Counted from the stretch's first letter, positions 1 through 13,320 are shown. The stretch: DNA of 64,000 bases from Bugula neritina (GCA_964035545.1 OZ037771.1:1924001-1988000); one strand, 5' to 3'. Numbers and translations are program-made. Notes: generated by a model not told the origin, from the sequence alone.

Positions 1-58
1 TCTCAAATATATTCAATTTATTCCGGACTACCTGATGTGTCCTGTCTGTGTATTCCAG

Positions 59-1056
59 GTTACTGAAGCAAGCTGTGCCGAAGGTAGACACCAGCACAAC
101 CAACATACCTCGCCAAACTGACACGGCAGGGTATAATATGGAAAATCAGAGTTGGTTAAAAAAGGGTGATAGCTCTTTGGTAGATGATGGCAATACTGAT
201 ATCACAGAGCAAGCAGTTCCACTCATATCAAAGCCATCCAATGAATGCACTGGTATTAAAACTTCAACCTATCAGCTTCCTTGTTACTTTATAGGAGATC
301 TGAGTACTCTGGATGTTGCCAGGTAAATAAAGAGCATTCAGTTCATGTGATTGTATCTGCTGAGCAGAGATGTGCAAGAGAGCATTTATTTCTAGAATAT
401 TAAAGAGGGGGGGGGGGTATACGAGAGTCCTATCATTGCATTATGTAAGCCCATAGGCTTATAATAATTTCTATTTTGTAAAATATATTCTTACATGGCA
501 TAAATGCTATACTAAATAGAATTGTTTCAAACAAAAATACTAGATAGCAGAACTTGAAAATAATATTTGTATTAAATATAATAATAGCAGCTCAGAAATC
601 TACATAATATACAATAATTGTCTACACTCTACAGTAACTTTTCAACATTTTTAATCGGCACAACTTCTTTATAAATACTACTTTGTTTAGGAAAATAGCG
701 AATAAGTTGCCATGGATACTGGAACTACCAACAGGTTTGGTAAAGAGAGTGCTGTATGCAGTGGGCATCCTGTCAGGAGATAAGCAGCAGGAGATTGCTG
801 ATGAACTGAAGAAACTGAGGGTAAATATACAGGGTGGGTGGGGGAGGCTGCCCTCATCATATAATAGCCTGTGTACTATCCAAAGTGAAAGTTATATAAC
901 CTAAAGTTATAAAAGATTTTGATAGAAGTTTGACTAAAGGCTTTTTCATTGTGGAGACTCATATAGGGGCAGACAATTAATCGATTTTCCATAAATAAAG
1001 GTGATTGATGGCTTATAACAGTTTTTATATTTTAGGAAGAACTTCATGATGCATAG
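59..1056 (+). CDS. 3' end of an unrecognised multi-exon gene (partial)
   Basis: Three exons can be joined in one frame: 59-322, 691-820 and 1036-1056, ending at TAG 1054-1056. The exon at 59 follows a TTCCAG acceptor, so the gene starts before the window. The junction phases close (AG|G at 322/691, phase 0 at 820/1036) and all introns are GT-AG. The visible C-terminus is about 138 residues: a polar, Ser/Thr-rich stretch, then an amphipathic/hydrophobic segment (KLPWILELPTGLVKRVLYAV), then a charged helix ending in KKLREELHDA. I do not recognise the family. The hydrophobic segment could be a membrane anchor or a buried helix. The gene is convergent with RNF121. Confidence 0.6.
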
Positions 1057-1260
1057 CAATGAGTGAGTGTATATTTCGTTGTGGAAATTTTAAAAGAAAA
1101 CTCAAATGAGTGTCTTCGAAAGTATGAGTTATGAGTCATAGTCAATAGGTCACATGACTCTTTGGAAAGTCCGAATTCCAGCTCATACAGGTCAAGTTTT
1201 CTGTCCAATAGCCATCCGGCTGGGTACACTATATATCTGTCTGTCAATTCAATTTTACAA

Positions 1261-1294
1261 AATAAAATTATTTAAAAAATATTAGAAATTTATT
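1261..1294. terminator. Facing poly(A) signals of two convergent genes
   Basis: AATAAA on the plus strand at 1261-1266 lies about 205 bp after the stop of the partial left-hand gene. TTTATT at 1289-1294 reads AATAAA on the minus strand, about 385 bp after the RNF121 stop. The two signals face each other, so the 3' ends of the two transcripts probably overlap by a few tens of bases. This is inferred from consensus only. Confidence 0.45.
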
Positions 1295-1677
1295 ATCTTC
1301 TTGTAACTCTTGCAAAAATTGAACATACTTTGAGGAAACAAATGCAATTCCTACTAGCAACTGTACACTAAAACAAGTTTAAATTATTAGTTCATAGGTT
1401 CAAAAGTTATTGGCTTTAAAAAGCTGCCTGTGTTAAAATAAAGCAATCTAGACTTTACTGCATACTAACATAGAAATTCAAAGCATATCATTACTTAAAC
1501 AACATATTTTTACAACATTCTGAGCAATTTGTGTTCAAAAGTAACATTATTGCTAAAATACTTCATAATTTAAAAATCAACAAATCTGTGTAAGTAATAG
1601 AAACAGCGAAAGGAAACAAAACATTGACCTATCATTTCATATTAAACTCAAACTACGTGACAGATGTTATACATAAT

Positions 1678-4600
1678 CTACTCAAGTCCTAAAGCCCAGT
1701 TCACCCCTTGAACAATGGAGAATATTATAGGGAGCCAGGCTACGAGGAATCGGACAAAGTCTAAATATCCACTGTAGTATATATGAGTTCTCTCCCAGGG
1801 GCTGTGGTTGAACAGTCTCTTCAGATCAACCTGGAACATTACACAAGAATAATACTGGGTAAATCAGTCTAAAAACTGTTTTAAATGCAGTAACTAAAGC
1901 CTTTATATGGACAGCATAGTCGTAACACATGTAGTAGAGCTGTAATATAGACAGTATAAGAAGGCAGTAGAAAACATTCTCCAACATCTTTCAATTCAAT
2001 ATGATTCTCTCATATTTATATTAAAACTGCTTTATGAAAACAGTTTGCCAGGTAATTGGCAGTTAGGCTAGAATATCAATGGATAGGTGGGGCGTGGAGG
2101 TGATGCGCCAATATTACACTTCTTTGCTATAAAAATCACACTAGTATTTAAAATTTCAGTTTTAGCAACAACTTGTGATGACATACAGCTACCTATCCAC
2201 TGTTCACTGCCTCCTAAATTATTTAATCAGCTGCATGGTTACATAGATGTAAACAAAACCCACATTAAACATAGAAACAATTAAAATAAAAATAATGCAG
2301 GTACCCAAACCTTTCCTTCTACATTCTACAACTCAACTACAAACTACTACTACTAAGGGCAGGCTAATGCTTTGACCTGCTAGCATACGACCTTGGCAAA
2401 TTCACACAGTGTCTGATTAGATAATAATCAGTATTGAAACTACGCCAAGAAATTGCAACAGGGTAAGAGCTGCGTAACTCCCTTGTGACCAGCAGCCAGT
2501 TGTTTGGCAAACAGACAGACTTAGTAATAATAAACATAAGCATCTGTTTAATAAATAACCAGCACGCTTGCCCCTCTCAGTTGTCACGGTAACCATATTT
2601 TGATATATTAACATAAAGCCCCTAGTAAAACTACTGCAATGCCAAACTCATATCTCTCAATTGTTTTATCAAACAGACTCCAATCACATCAATTTCTATA
2701 ATTTTGGGTAAAACAAACCCCTCCCTCCCCCCCCCCTGAAGCCTGCAAACATATTACTACATGCTGAATAAAGTAGAGGAAAACCTATATTCATTGGTTA
2801 GAAACACATTATAGTACGAGTTACCTTTTCCTTGCAGTAGGGGCAGGTTTGCTTCTTTCCTATAATGTACCAGCCCCGAATACAGAACTCGTGGAATGTG
2901 TGGCCACACGTCAGAGTGTACCGCTTCTCCATCACAGCCGTCTCATTGCTATAGTTTATTTTATTACCACAGATGGCGCAGACGTTCTCATCCAGCTGTC
3001 TGCCGGGAAGTCCGCCAGGTGTGTAATACTTCAACACGATAACAACACAAGTAATAACATAGAATAGAATGTGTAATACTTCAACACAGTAACAGCACAA
3101 TCAATAACATAGAATAGAATGTGTAATACTTCAACACAGTAACAGCACAATCAATAACATAGAATAGAATGTGTAATACTTCAACACAGTAACAGCACAA
3201 GTAATAACATAGAATAGAATGTGTAATACTTCAACACAATAACAGCACAAGTAATAACATAGAATAGAATGTGTAATACTTCAACACGATAACAACACAA
3301 GTAATAACATAGAATAGAATGTGTAATACTTCAACACAGTAACAGCACAAGTAATAACATAGAATAGAATGTGTAATACTTCAACACAGTAACAGCACAA
3401 TCAATAACATAGAATAGAATGTGTAATACTTCAACACAGTAACAGCACAATCAATAACATAGAATAGAATGTGTAATACTTCAACACAGTAACAGCACAA
3501 GTAATAACATAGAATAGAATGTGTAATACTTCAACACAATAACAGCACAAGTAATAACATAGAATAGAATGTGTAATACTTCAACACAATAACAACACAA
3601 GTAATAACATAGAATAGAATGTGTAATACTTCAACACAATAACAGCACAAGTAATAACATAGAATAGAATGTGTAATACTTCAACACAGTAACAGCACAA
3701 GTAATAACATAGAATAGAATGTGTAATACTTCAACACAATAACAGCACAAGTAATAACATAGAATAGAATGTGTGATACTTCAACACAGTAACAGCACAA
3801 ATAATAACATAGAATAGAATGTGTGATACTTCAACACAGTAACAACACAAGTAATAACTTAGAATAGAATGTGTAATACTTCAACACAGTAACATTGAAT
3901 AAAAATAGTATATATTCATTAATTATTATTTATTAATACTTCAACACAAGTATTGACATAGAGTAAAATATTATTATATATCTGCAGACATATTGCATAT
4001 GAATGATTGAATCAAAGATTGCATAAAGCATGTAGTTCAAGAATTTGATTATGAAACTCCATGGAAAGATAACTCCAAATTATCACAAAGCAAATAGCAT
4101 ATTCAATGCTGAAAGAAATCAATGAAATTTTTTCAAACACACAATTTACAACCAAATATCTACATAATGATTTTTTTTACAAAAAAGTGACATTTTTTGA
4201 GAAGTGAACTTATAAATTCAGGCAATAATTTCAAGTATACAGATTTCTAGAAGGTAAAATAAAAAAACGACGAATAAGATTCACAATATTCACTGCAATT
4301 TCCTAACTTCTACAAACTTATAGAAATCAGTTATTTTAGATTACTTGCATCAACCCACACCCACTCATGGCTACTCAAATCCAACCCATCACCAAAACAA
4401 TGAGGCGAAACAAAACTTTTAGAGCCGATGCCAAAAGGAATTTATTTATATTGAATGATTTTCAGATATAAAATTGGCAGAATAACAACAAAAACTATAT
4501 TCAAAACAATGGCCTAAGATAGAAGCAAACAAGGAAAAGCTTTCATTTACAGCCAACATTTTGCCAAAAAAAAACCTAATAAATAATTATGAATGCTCTG

Positions 4601-7419
4601 CCAGGTTGTCATTCCTGCTGGCATAGTCTACCGAGAGAGACCCTTCACTAGGAAGGTGAATTATTATAAACTATATTACAAACTATTGCCAAACGCTTAT
4701 CAACCCTTGTAATATTTTGAAAGATAATGTTATACACAGAATGTACCAGCCAGTATCCACAATATTATCCATCAAAACATATTATAAAAACATAAACAGT
4801 TTCGCTATGACTCAGTTAGAGGTCAAGAGGTTAGCGTGAGCTAGGTCATGGGTTCAAATCCCGGCAGGGCCATTGGTGGTGTCAGGAAGAGTATCGCACA
4901 ATACTAGCTCCTGCGTCACAGTGCTTACAAAACCCCGGCACCATCGGGGGTTCTCACAGGGATGAATACTTTAAACAAACTTGAGTTGTGTTATGACTCA
5001 TAGGGTAGGCCCGGCTGCAAACATAAGAAAAGACTCTAAAACTACTCGAATCACGTCTACTGTGTGACTCAAAGGTAAGAATTTACTCACCCCTATACTA
5101 GCAGCCATGACGTCTGTACACGTCTCGGAGAAATCTCTACCAACCACACCAAAATATAGTCCATAGAAGAGGATCATAGTTCCAAAGTTCAAGGCCGTAT
5201 CCGGTCTCACCCCTGAACAACAGCAAACTTCAATCAAACTTGGCAATATACAAAAAAAGCTTTATATGTTTACGAAAAATAGAAAGTTATTTTTGAAGTG
5301 ACAGATAAAAAAAACTAGATAAAAGTTAGGGAAATTGTGGCATTATTAATATTCTGATAGCAGATGTGCTTACAGTCACATCATATGAAAAATCAATTCC
5401 TGAAAGCAATGAGTTAAATATTTTCCTTTTTTCACTAGGATATGCATTTCTCAGTGCAAGTGATGAGGTAGAGCTGCGGCTATACCAACAACCAACTAGA
5501 TTATACACAACACTGCTTGGTTTGAGTTCCTAATTCTTGGCTTAGCATTTAGGTTTGAAATTTTAATATAATCAGACAACTTTTACGTCCCATAGCCGTA
5601 GTAGAACTAGGGCTACTAAGCACACATATGGGGTAGGGGTGGCACTTACCCAGCAGAACGTTGAATCCCAAAAATGTTGCGAGAATACAGAAATAGCCAG
5701 CCACTCCTGCCGCATAGCAAGATTGATAAACGAAAAGGAACCACTTATACACCCACCTAAAGCAAAAGTGAAAATAAACTATTAATTTAGAGTTATTATC
5801 TCATATCGCATAGAACAAGCGAGGAGACAACTCCAAATAGTACAGCATTATTTAGTAATTATTAGTTATGGACTAAACAGAGTGAAATTGTCATGAAAAT
5901 CATGTGAAAATTGAACTAACAAATGTGGCATGGCGTATGTGGGAAACGCAAGCAATAGTAAAAGTTAGAAATACTATTCATAGGGAGAATAAAATATAAA
6001 ACGGAATTTATTCACCTCGGAGTGTTCATTGAGATCGGCTTTTGTACAGCTGCATAGCAGACGTTTCCGGTGATGAGGGAAAAGAGGAACCAGACAACTA
6101 GAAACCTCCACCACCACATCTTGAGGCATATGATAAGTGGTACCAGCCACATGGCGCATAACGTGGCGGCCTGAGTCAACAGAGAAGCATATTCAGTACA
6201 CGTAGAAAACATAGAAATAAGAATTAGGAAGGAAATAAGGGCAAGGTTCAAGAATGGAGACAGCTTCCATGTAATAGATGAAAATTTGGATTATTTTTGG
6301 TTTGAAAATTTTAATTAACGTATAGTGCATAAAGATGAGATTTTTAGTCTGAACTAAATTCTCGTCACTAATACACATTCAACTTTTCTACAAGCGAGGA
6401 CCAGTTGTGACACACGCAGTGTAAACCATATGAAACAGTCTCTTGAGAGTAATTGCTGATGTCAGCAAAGGTATTCACTAATAACCAGTAAATTCCAGCA
6501 CAGCCTCACCTGGTAGGAACGTGCATGCTTTGTCCGCCATAGAAGTAGCAGACCCTGAGCCAAGATTAAACTGACCATTAGTATCATCATCATTTCAGCG
6601 TGCATAGCCTCGTGCCCTTTGTGCTTCTCATGCATCTGCTCATGCAAATACCTACAGGTATTGAGCAGCCCATACTAGAGTTACACACCTTAGGCTATGA
6701 GAATTTATAACGAACAATGAAACTAACATAATAACAGTCAGCAATTCAGACTGTAACGATTTTCATAGTCAGTTTGCATAATACAAGTCAAGACTATATA
6801 TAGTCACATTAAATAAAAATATTACAATCAGAGAAAGTTCAAAAGTTTGAAAATGGCAATGATATGTCCTATTACAGCAAGTAATTGGGACCACTTTTTA
6901 TTCTATTAGACGTTTTTGTGAGTATAGTAAGTTAATATATTGCATTTATATATTGAGAAAATATTATGATATTTAAATATATTGATGACATAGCCTATCA
7001 CAGACCGGGCTCTTCAATACCACGCCCCTTCCAGATGACAGAACACTATACAATAAGTTCATGTATGACACAGAACACTGCTAAATAACTAACAACTATC
7101 TCAACTCACCTTCTCCGCTCAGCTTCACTCATCTTAGATAAGTCAGGTGTAACATGAGGCTGTAGAAAATCAAAGATAATTATTAACTGAAATATACTAA
7201 ATACACTTTTAATTAAAGAAACGTCTCAGAAAACAGGTAAAAAAATCTTAAACTTTAGGCAAGTGAAATATGCATAGGATTTTAGCATTGGCAAGTCAAA
7301 TATAATTAAATGTTTAACAACTAGCATTATTTTAGCAGTTTAACTCATGGAACTGCATTTTAGTGTAAAATATAAAAACTTACCAGCACGGCTTCTGCAT
7401 GAGCTCCATTGTCTGCCAT
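1678..7419 (-). CDS. RNF121: RNF121 orthologue, multi-pass membrane RING-H2 E3 ubiquitin ligase
   Basis: Eight exons join in frame to 322 aa: 7384-7419 (ATG at 7419), 7110-7159, 6510-6651, 6016-6170, 5650-5756, 5091-5212, 2825-3028 and 1678-1830 (stop TAG). The human protein is 327 aa. The N-terminus carries the conserved HEKHKGHEAMHAEM block. Several hydrophobic membrane segments follow (MILMVSLILAQGLLLLW, WWWRFLVVWFLFSLI, FCILATFLGFNVLL and others). The RING-H2 then has CAIC, CGHTFHEFC and CPYC as zinc ligands around IRGWYIIGKKQT. The C-terminal exon (WERTHIYYSGYLDF...) matches the family end LGLE. RNF121 is known as an ER/Golgi-located ligase involved in membrane-protein quality control. 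The intron before the RING exon holds a SINE and a 50-bp minisatellite that includes the acceptor site. Confidence 0.95.
3021..3893. repeat. 50-bp minisatellite, 17 full units plus a partial, containing the RNF121 exon 7 acceptor
   Basis: Units start every 50 bp from 3021 to 3821, with a partial 18th at 3871. They differ at only a few positions (for example CAGT/CGAT/CAAT, and GTGTGATACT in the units at 3771 and 3821). On the minus strand each unit ends in TTGAAG followed by TATTACAC. In the first unit this is the real exon 7 splice acceptor and the first 8 coding bases. Confidence 0.97.
4800..4985 (+). mobile_element. tRNA-derived SINE in RNF121 intron 6
   Basis: An A-box-like segment (TGACTCAGTTAGAGG, from about 4808) is followed by a B box, GGTTCAAATCC at 4851-4861, and GGCAGGGCC. 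This is the typical order of a tRNA-like SINE head with an internal Pol III promoter. A non-tRNA body follows, with CCCCGGCACCATCGGGGG (a small hairpin) and an A-rich end TTTAAACAAAC. The local GC content is well above the intron around it. Exact ends and target-site duplications were not resolved. It lies antisense to RNF121. Confidence 0.7.
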
Positions 7420-10120
7420 TTTTATTTATTTGTTTCTAATTCGGCAAAAATCTGAGTTGAACAATGATCAACTCAATATCTAATACACCCTGGCACTTTA
7501 GTTCATAGTCTCTATCAAGGAGCCAATATTCGTCTTAACAGACAAATCAAAGTTTCAGTTTTCCTCTGTGAATAAAGTTGAAATGTTAGAATGGGATTTA
7601 GTATTCGATATCAACTGACACCAAATTGAGCCAAGAGTGGATAGCTTTAGTAAATAGAACTATTATGTTTAGTACTACTATTACCAATTTTTTTACTACA
7701 AATATAAGTAAAACTATAAGATATATTATAAGTATTAGCGTAAATTCAATTATATCAAGCACTAACAGTAACAGTAACATGGTCGCTGTTAGTAACTCAA
7801 ACTGAGTAAGACTAACACTATCAACTACTAATCACTAGTACTAAAAAATATAACTGCTTGTATAATTATTGCAATATAACAATTAAGTAAATTTAATCAA
7901 AATAATATTTATATATTCATATTAATAGTAGTTGTAATACCAATACTGTGTCAGCACGGATGCTGTTTGGCACGGATGCCCATGTATTGTAATTCACTTA
8001 ATGAAGGGTGAATGGATGGAGAACACAGATGCAGGCCACAACTCTATTTTTTGTCTATTGCCAACAGTATATTTGAACTCAGACTCACACTTGAATTCAT
8101 ACTTTACTCGTATTTTACTTTACTTTACTTTACTTTACTGTAACCTATAACCATGAAAATTACAAACATATTGTTAACTTAACATCAATTACATAGCTGA
8201 CAAAACATTTTAGTTAATGAAGTTCAAAACAAAAGATAATATAATACTTGATACTCACAATTATTTTGACAATTAGGTATAGATTGCCTGCATCTTTAGC
8301 AGGAGGAAAACTGAGCTACACTGACTCATCAACCAAAAACTGTCAGTAAATAGCTATCGCGAAAGCTTTCACAAATAGCTTTCATTACACAATGGTTTTT
8401 GGAAAGCTGCCAAAAAGCTACTGAAACAAATACTACCAATAATATTACTAATAGCAACATTTCCACCATCATATTCATAATGATGATCATAAACTCATTA
8501 TGATTATGATAAATATAATGACAATTATAGTTATACTCATAATCACTTCATCATAATGATAATCTAAATCATTATGATAAATTTATGATTATCAAAATGA
8601 ATATAAATATAAACTCTAGTCATCTAATTCTATTATTATCACTATAATTTTGACCGAGCATGGCATTACATTTAATTTCATTACATCATCATATTGATAT
8701 TATCACAATGATAATTATTATAATAATTACTATCAGTATCATTGCGACAAAGTGGTGATCATTATTTTTATGAAATGATGAGTATCTGTAAGTGTATGGT
8801 CATGATCATGATGTGATCAGTGATAAATAATGCCATCAGCCATGCCCATAGGCATAGCCATAGGTATCACTATAAGATTAGGTACAACTACAATTACAAA
8901 AGTCAAGAGTAAATAAATTGAAGTAAAATTTTAAAATTAGTTATTACAATATTTTGTTTGAAGTTGGAAGCCAATATGAATATCAATATGAATATCATTA
9001 TTAATATTATAAATATGAATAGGGCAAAACTGAAACTAGAAGACTGCAAACAGCTTTTAAAGTGGCTGATCAGAGTTTGTCAGGTTCTCGGGTATTTCCA
9101 AAGGGTTACAGATCACGCTGAGCATTTCTTGATTATAATAGTGTTATTCCACATAATAATAATATTACTAATTAAAATTGCAACCTCAGACTTTTTCATT
9201 CTTAAAACGTTTGAAACCCTGACAGCTATTGGTAAAACAATTCCTGACAGCTTTTCATCTGACGATGTGTGTTTGGGTCAGATACACGTTAAAATAGTTA
9301 TTGCCTACACTACAGAACCCAGACTACATTTTTATGCGGAGTATATCCGGTTCTAGTGAGCGTCATTATATTATTTTAATTGGAGTTACTTCCTCTATTC
9401 AAAAAGCCCTTTGATGTTGGTAAATTTATCAATGTTGTGTTTATTTCACAACAAATAATTACTTCAGCAGGTTATTAGTGAGCTGATTCAATGCAAACAT
9501 ATTTTATTTTTATTGTAGATTCTAAGCAGCAATAACAGAACGCCATAAGAAGCGAACATAACTCATAATTGATGACAGAAGTTGAAAAAGCAGTGGTGTT
9601 TGGGGTGACTAGCACTCCTTAGAACAATATTGTTGTATTACTGCTGAAAAAATGAACACATGCATTGCTTTCTCACATGCAAAAACTGCAGCAAAACTTA
9701 AATAAATTGCTATATAATTGATTGTTTGATAACCAAATGTGACATATATTTTTAAGACTAAATAGCAACAAACTGCATGTTATAAAAATATATTAACTCT
9801 TTGAAATTGCCAATATTGAATAACAATTATAGAATTGAATCAAATTTTAATCTTACTGATTAGGTACACTAATACCGAGGCATGAAAGTTTTTGAACACT
9901 TTGCTGTAATTATCAGTAGATAACAATTATAGAGCAAAGGAAAAGCATATTATGCTACTGTGATTGCTTCCTATAATTGGAGTTTATCAAAAATAACAAA
10001 ATTTCATTAAAACATTCTACAAACATGCTAACAAGCATTTTGGATAAAAAACAAGGTCCAGCATTAAATCACGATGGCAACGCTAAATATATGAATAACA
10101 CAAAACAGGAACTTTGCATT
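7420..10120. other. Intergenic region between RNF121 and the C4orf33 homologue
   Basis: This holds the upstream region of RNF121 and the 3' flank of the C4orf33 homologue. It is very AT-rich. Between about 8450 and 8950 it is made of degenerate ATCAT/ATGAT/AATAT simple-sequence words. A TTTATT at 9503-9508 (minus-strand AATAAA) could end the C4orf33 transcript. Small open frames here (for example 8958-9356) have no recognisable protein features. I see no credible gene. Confidence 0.5.
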
Positions 10121-11549
10121 CTAAGAGTTACTAGCAGCCATGTTTTCTTTCCATACTGCAGAATACACTCTGGTTGTGTTAGAATCAATTATCGTAGAAA
10201 ATTCAACATCTCCGAAGTCTTGTAGTCTGTGACTGCAAACAAACAACATTCCAATGAGAGTTTCTAAAACCTTTACCATCACATTAATATTCAGCTTCAT
10301 AAAATACACCCGCAGCGCTAGACTAGAAAAAGTATCCAATATTTCAAACAAGTGGATAAAATATTCTTACAAGTCTGGTTGAGTGATATTTTCTCTCTGG
10401 GGGTATCTCTGCTGATACTGCCTCAGCTCCCCACTGCCATGTATAGCGTATGCATTCAACTTGTCTATGTTTGGTGGGAAATATTCAATGGGAATGGAAG
10501 CTTCAGCTACCCAGGAGTTGTCAGTCCTTGACATAACTTGATATTTCATTTGCAGCATTGTCTGTAAAAGCATGAAAATATAAGTTTGGACAGCCGCAAC
10601 TTCTGTGCCTCATTATTCTATCTTCCCTGCCAAAATCTGAGTCAAACTGAGTTAAACATATCATTTTATATAAAATTTAAATATAATTTATCAAATCTGT
10701 ATAATGTTAATTATTTGATTTTGATACTCTTGAGCTATCTTTAATACCTCAATTGTTCAAAGCACATGTTTTTTTATAGTATTAAAAACAAACAAAACTT
10801 GATTTTTATGACTAACTTTTATAATATTTCGTCGGCCTTGAAGGAGAAGTACTAAGTGATGGCCATATCTGCAATATACAAGAAACTTATCAAATGACAT
10901 GCTAAAGCGGTCAATGCATTTAAAAAGAATATAAAATAAATTTAGTCATCAAGCTTAGCTAGAATATAATTCACAAATTACTTGACTTGGTTTTAATTTT
11001 TGAATCCTCATGATTTGCTTATAAACAATGATGTCCATATCAATTGTTCTAGATTAGATGAGTAACTTACGGACCCAGCTCAACCTCAAGGTACGTATCG
11101 TCTGCAGAATTCAGAAAGAATACTTCAACTACTTCGTAGTCCCACAGCTGATCCGTCGCTCCATCGCAACCTGTCAGCCGATAACATACATTATGTGATA
11201 GTAGTGTCAGAGATTATCTAACTTGTTCAAATTAGATGTTTTTCAGCCTACTCTTGATCAACATTAACTAATACAACGGTGGTCCCCACGATAACAAGAA
11301 CTTTAAACTTTGCAATAAAGCCTTTGCAATGACAAATAAAATGCTTTGTTTTTAGAGAGCTTGAGATCAGCAAAGTTTGAAGAAAGATTAGTTACCTGGG
11401 CTGACAGCTGGAGGAGAAGGAGGGTCATTAAACAGAATGCCAGAGGCAGTAACCTTGACTGTCCCATTCTTTAGCGGTGCTATAGAAACTTTCATAGGAG
11501 CATGGGTCAATGGCTTGCCGTTCCACATATTGTCAATATGAAATTCCAT
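10121..11549 (-). CDS. C4orf33: UPF0462 family protein, C4orf33 homologue
   Basis: Five exons join in frame to 202 aa: 11396-11549 (ATG 11549), 11071-11170, 10817-10868, 10371-10561 and 10121-10232 (stop TAG). The human protein is about 199 aa. Conserved blocks are [10 protein letters not shown] near the N-terminus, [43 protein letters not shown], then [17 protein letters not shown] and QPDFHRL. These match the order of the family (WDYEVVEAFFLN, LEVELCPHGQH, YFPPNV, FNSFAIHG). The in-frame ATG at 11549 was chosen because the residues after it align with the family N-terminus; a later ATG at 11495 would remove the conserved Trp. The function of UPF0462 is not established. Confidence 0.93.
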
Positions 11550-13320
11550 TGTGAACCAGGGTTAGTTGCAACAACTACTTTTCTGTCAAGATTGTCCAAT
11601 CTCTCAGAAAAAAATACCATTTTACTACATGTCAGTAAACTTAATCATAATGCAATTCCTTTCACTTTTGGTAATTGTTTTACTTTTGTTCTTGACTTGT
11701 ATGCTTTAGCTATCAGTATTATAGTCATACTCATAGTGACAATCACAATTGCCTGTATTAATTATGATAACCAAACATTAAGGTGTAGCTAATACAAGTT
11801 TGTATTGACATTATCATTATCAATATCATAATCATCATCATTATAATTATGATCTTTTACTCCAAATACTGAAATACTAATAGGAATAAAATAATACGAA
11901 TCACAATACTTCAATTTAAATTGATGATAATCATCATAATAATAACTCAATGCCTATAGGCTATGACTCTTATAATATTGTACTACCTTTGATTTTTGAG
12001 TAAAAGACCAAAGTCAATATGAATACAATTACAATATTTATATTATTATTAATATTATTATTACAAACTCAAACTGAAACCAAAACTTTGAGTATAAACT
12101 TAGACTATTTCATTCTGATTCTCATTGGCAACTGCAATGGTACAGAATATTGATATTCATATTGTGTGCGCTAGTTGTTTTTCTAACGTGTGATTGCTTA
12201 ATTCTTTATTACAAATTTATCAATTATGGTTCCGAGATATGATTGTCATCACAACGAATTTACATCTGACTCTGTAGCAATAATATTGATATAGCATCTG
12301 AGGACTTTAGCCACACAGTTGTGGGCGTGACAGCCATCATGTTCCATAAAAAAATTCCAGCTATAGATGAGGCAACTCCACAGATTGCACAAATGGTAAT
12401 GACGGCTCATACGCAAGTAAAATAGTTATTGCAATAACTTGCACAATTGATTAAAAGTAGTAATAAAAATAAGAACATTTAATAGTTCAGTGACATGTTT
12501 ACCATAGCCATAATCAACTTATTCGAGTTATCTGATTTAAGTTAGAGAGGAGTACTTCATCCTTCAAAGCTAGAAGTTACTAGTGGACAGTATAGATAAG
12601 CTGGTTGCAACTTTTACCAAACTAATGTTTTAATTGATGCTTTGCAATTACTCTGTTTACAATGTGAAGGTCTAATACTGCAATAACATAATTACCAGCC
12701 AATGATGATGAGAAATTACATATCACAACAGGAATACCATAATTAAAAAAGTAAAGCCATATTAGTAAGTTCAACATTTTATTTAATTATTTTATTGACT
12801 CTCTGTACAGAAAAATATCTTTCAAAGCAGACATGAAAATTGTAAATAGTTTGTTTATACAACTAGTGCTGCAAAAATGTCTCTTTGATTGATATTAGGC
12901 CACCCGGCGGGAAATATTAGAAAAATAAGGCTAACTGTACAAATCAAATGCATATAATCAAGTACAACTAGATAATTCTTGCATGCATGGCAACATCAGC
13001 ATTTGATTACATTACAAATGTAGCTCACGAAATCAACACGCACATCGTGCTATGTGGGGCGGGAGAGAGAGCTCCCATCTATAAAATTACTATTTACAAG
13101 AGCCCCACCACTAAGTATTGCTCTACGTTAAAAAAGACTGCAGCCTTTCAACAGCGAATAATTCTCCGTCAGCTAAGAATTATCGTAAAAATAAATAGTG
13201 ATTTCATTTGTAAACTGCATTACTAAATACACTGTGAGAAAAGATTTACAATTTGATACATTCATAGCCACAAGTACATGAGCAGACATATCTCTAGACG
13301 AAACACCAGTACGCCGCCTG
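11550..13320. other. Intergenic region between the C4orf33 homologue and SAP130
   Basis: This is the 5' flank of the C4orf33 homologue and the 3' flank of SAP130. About 11690-12100 is degenerate simple sequence of ATCATT/AATATT type. TTTATT at 12778-12783 reads AATAAA on the minus strand and could be the SAP130 poly(A) signal. The 79-codon frame at 12987-13226 shows no recognisable features. Confidence 0.4.

Noticed and set aside
3021-3893. Regular spaced repeats that might suggest a CRISPR array
   Set aside because: Units are contiguous with no unique spacers, and the setting is a eukaryotic intron.
4800-4870. Possible functional tRNA gene
   Set aside because: It has A- and B-box-like segments but no complete acceptor stem or cloverleaf, and it continues into a SINE body.
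8958-9356. 132-codon plus-strand frame
   Set aside because: It starts in low-complexity ATNAATATGAAT sequence, has no family features or splice partners, and composition matches intergenic DNA.
12987-13226. 79-codon plus-strand frame after SAP130
   Set aside because: No recognisable domain; it lies in the presumed SAP130 3' flank.
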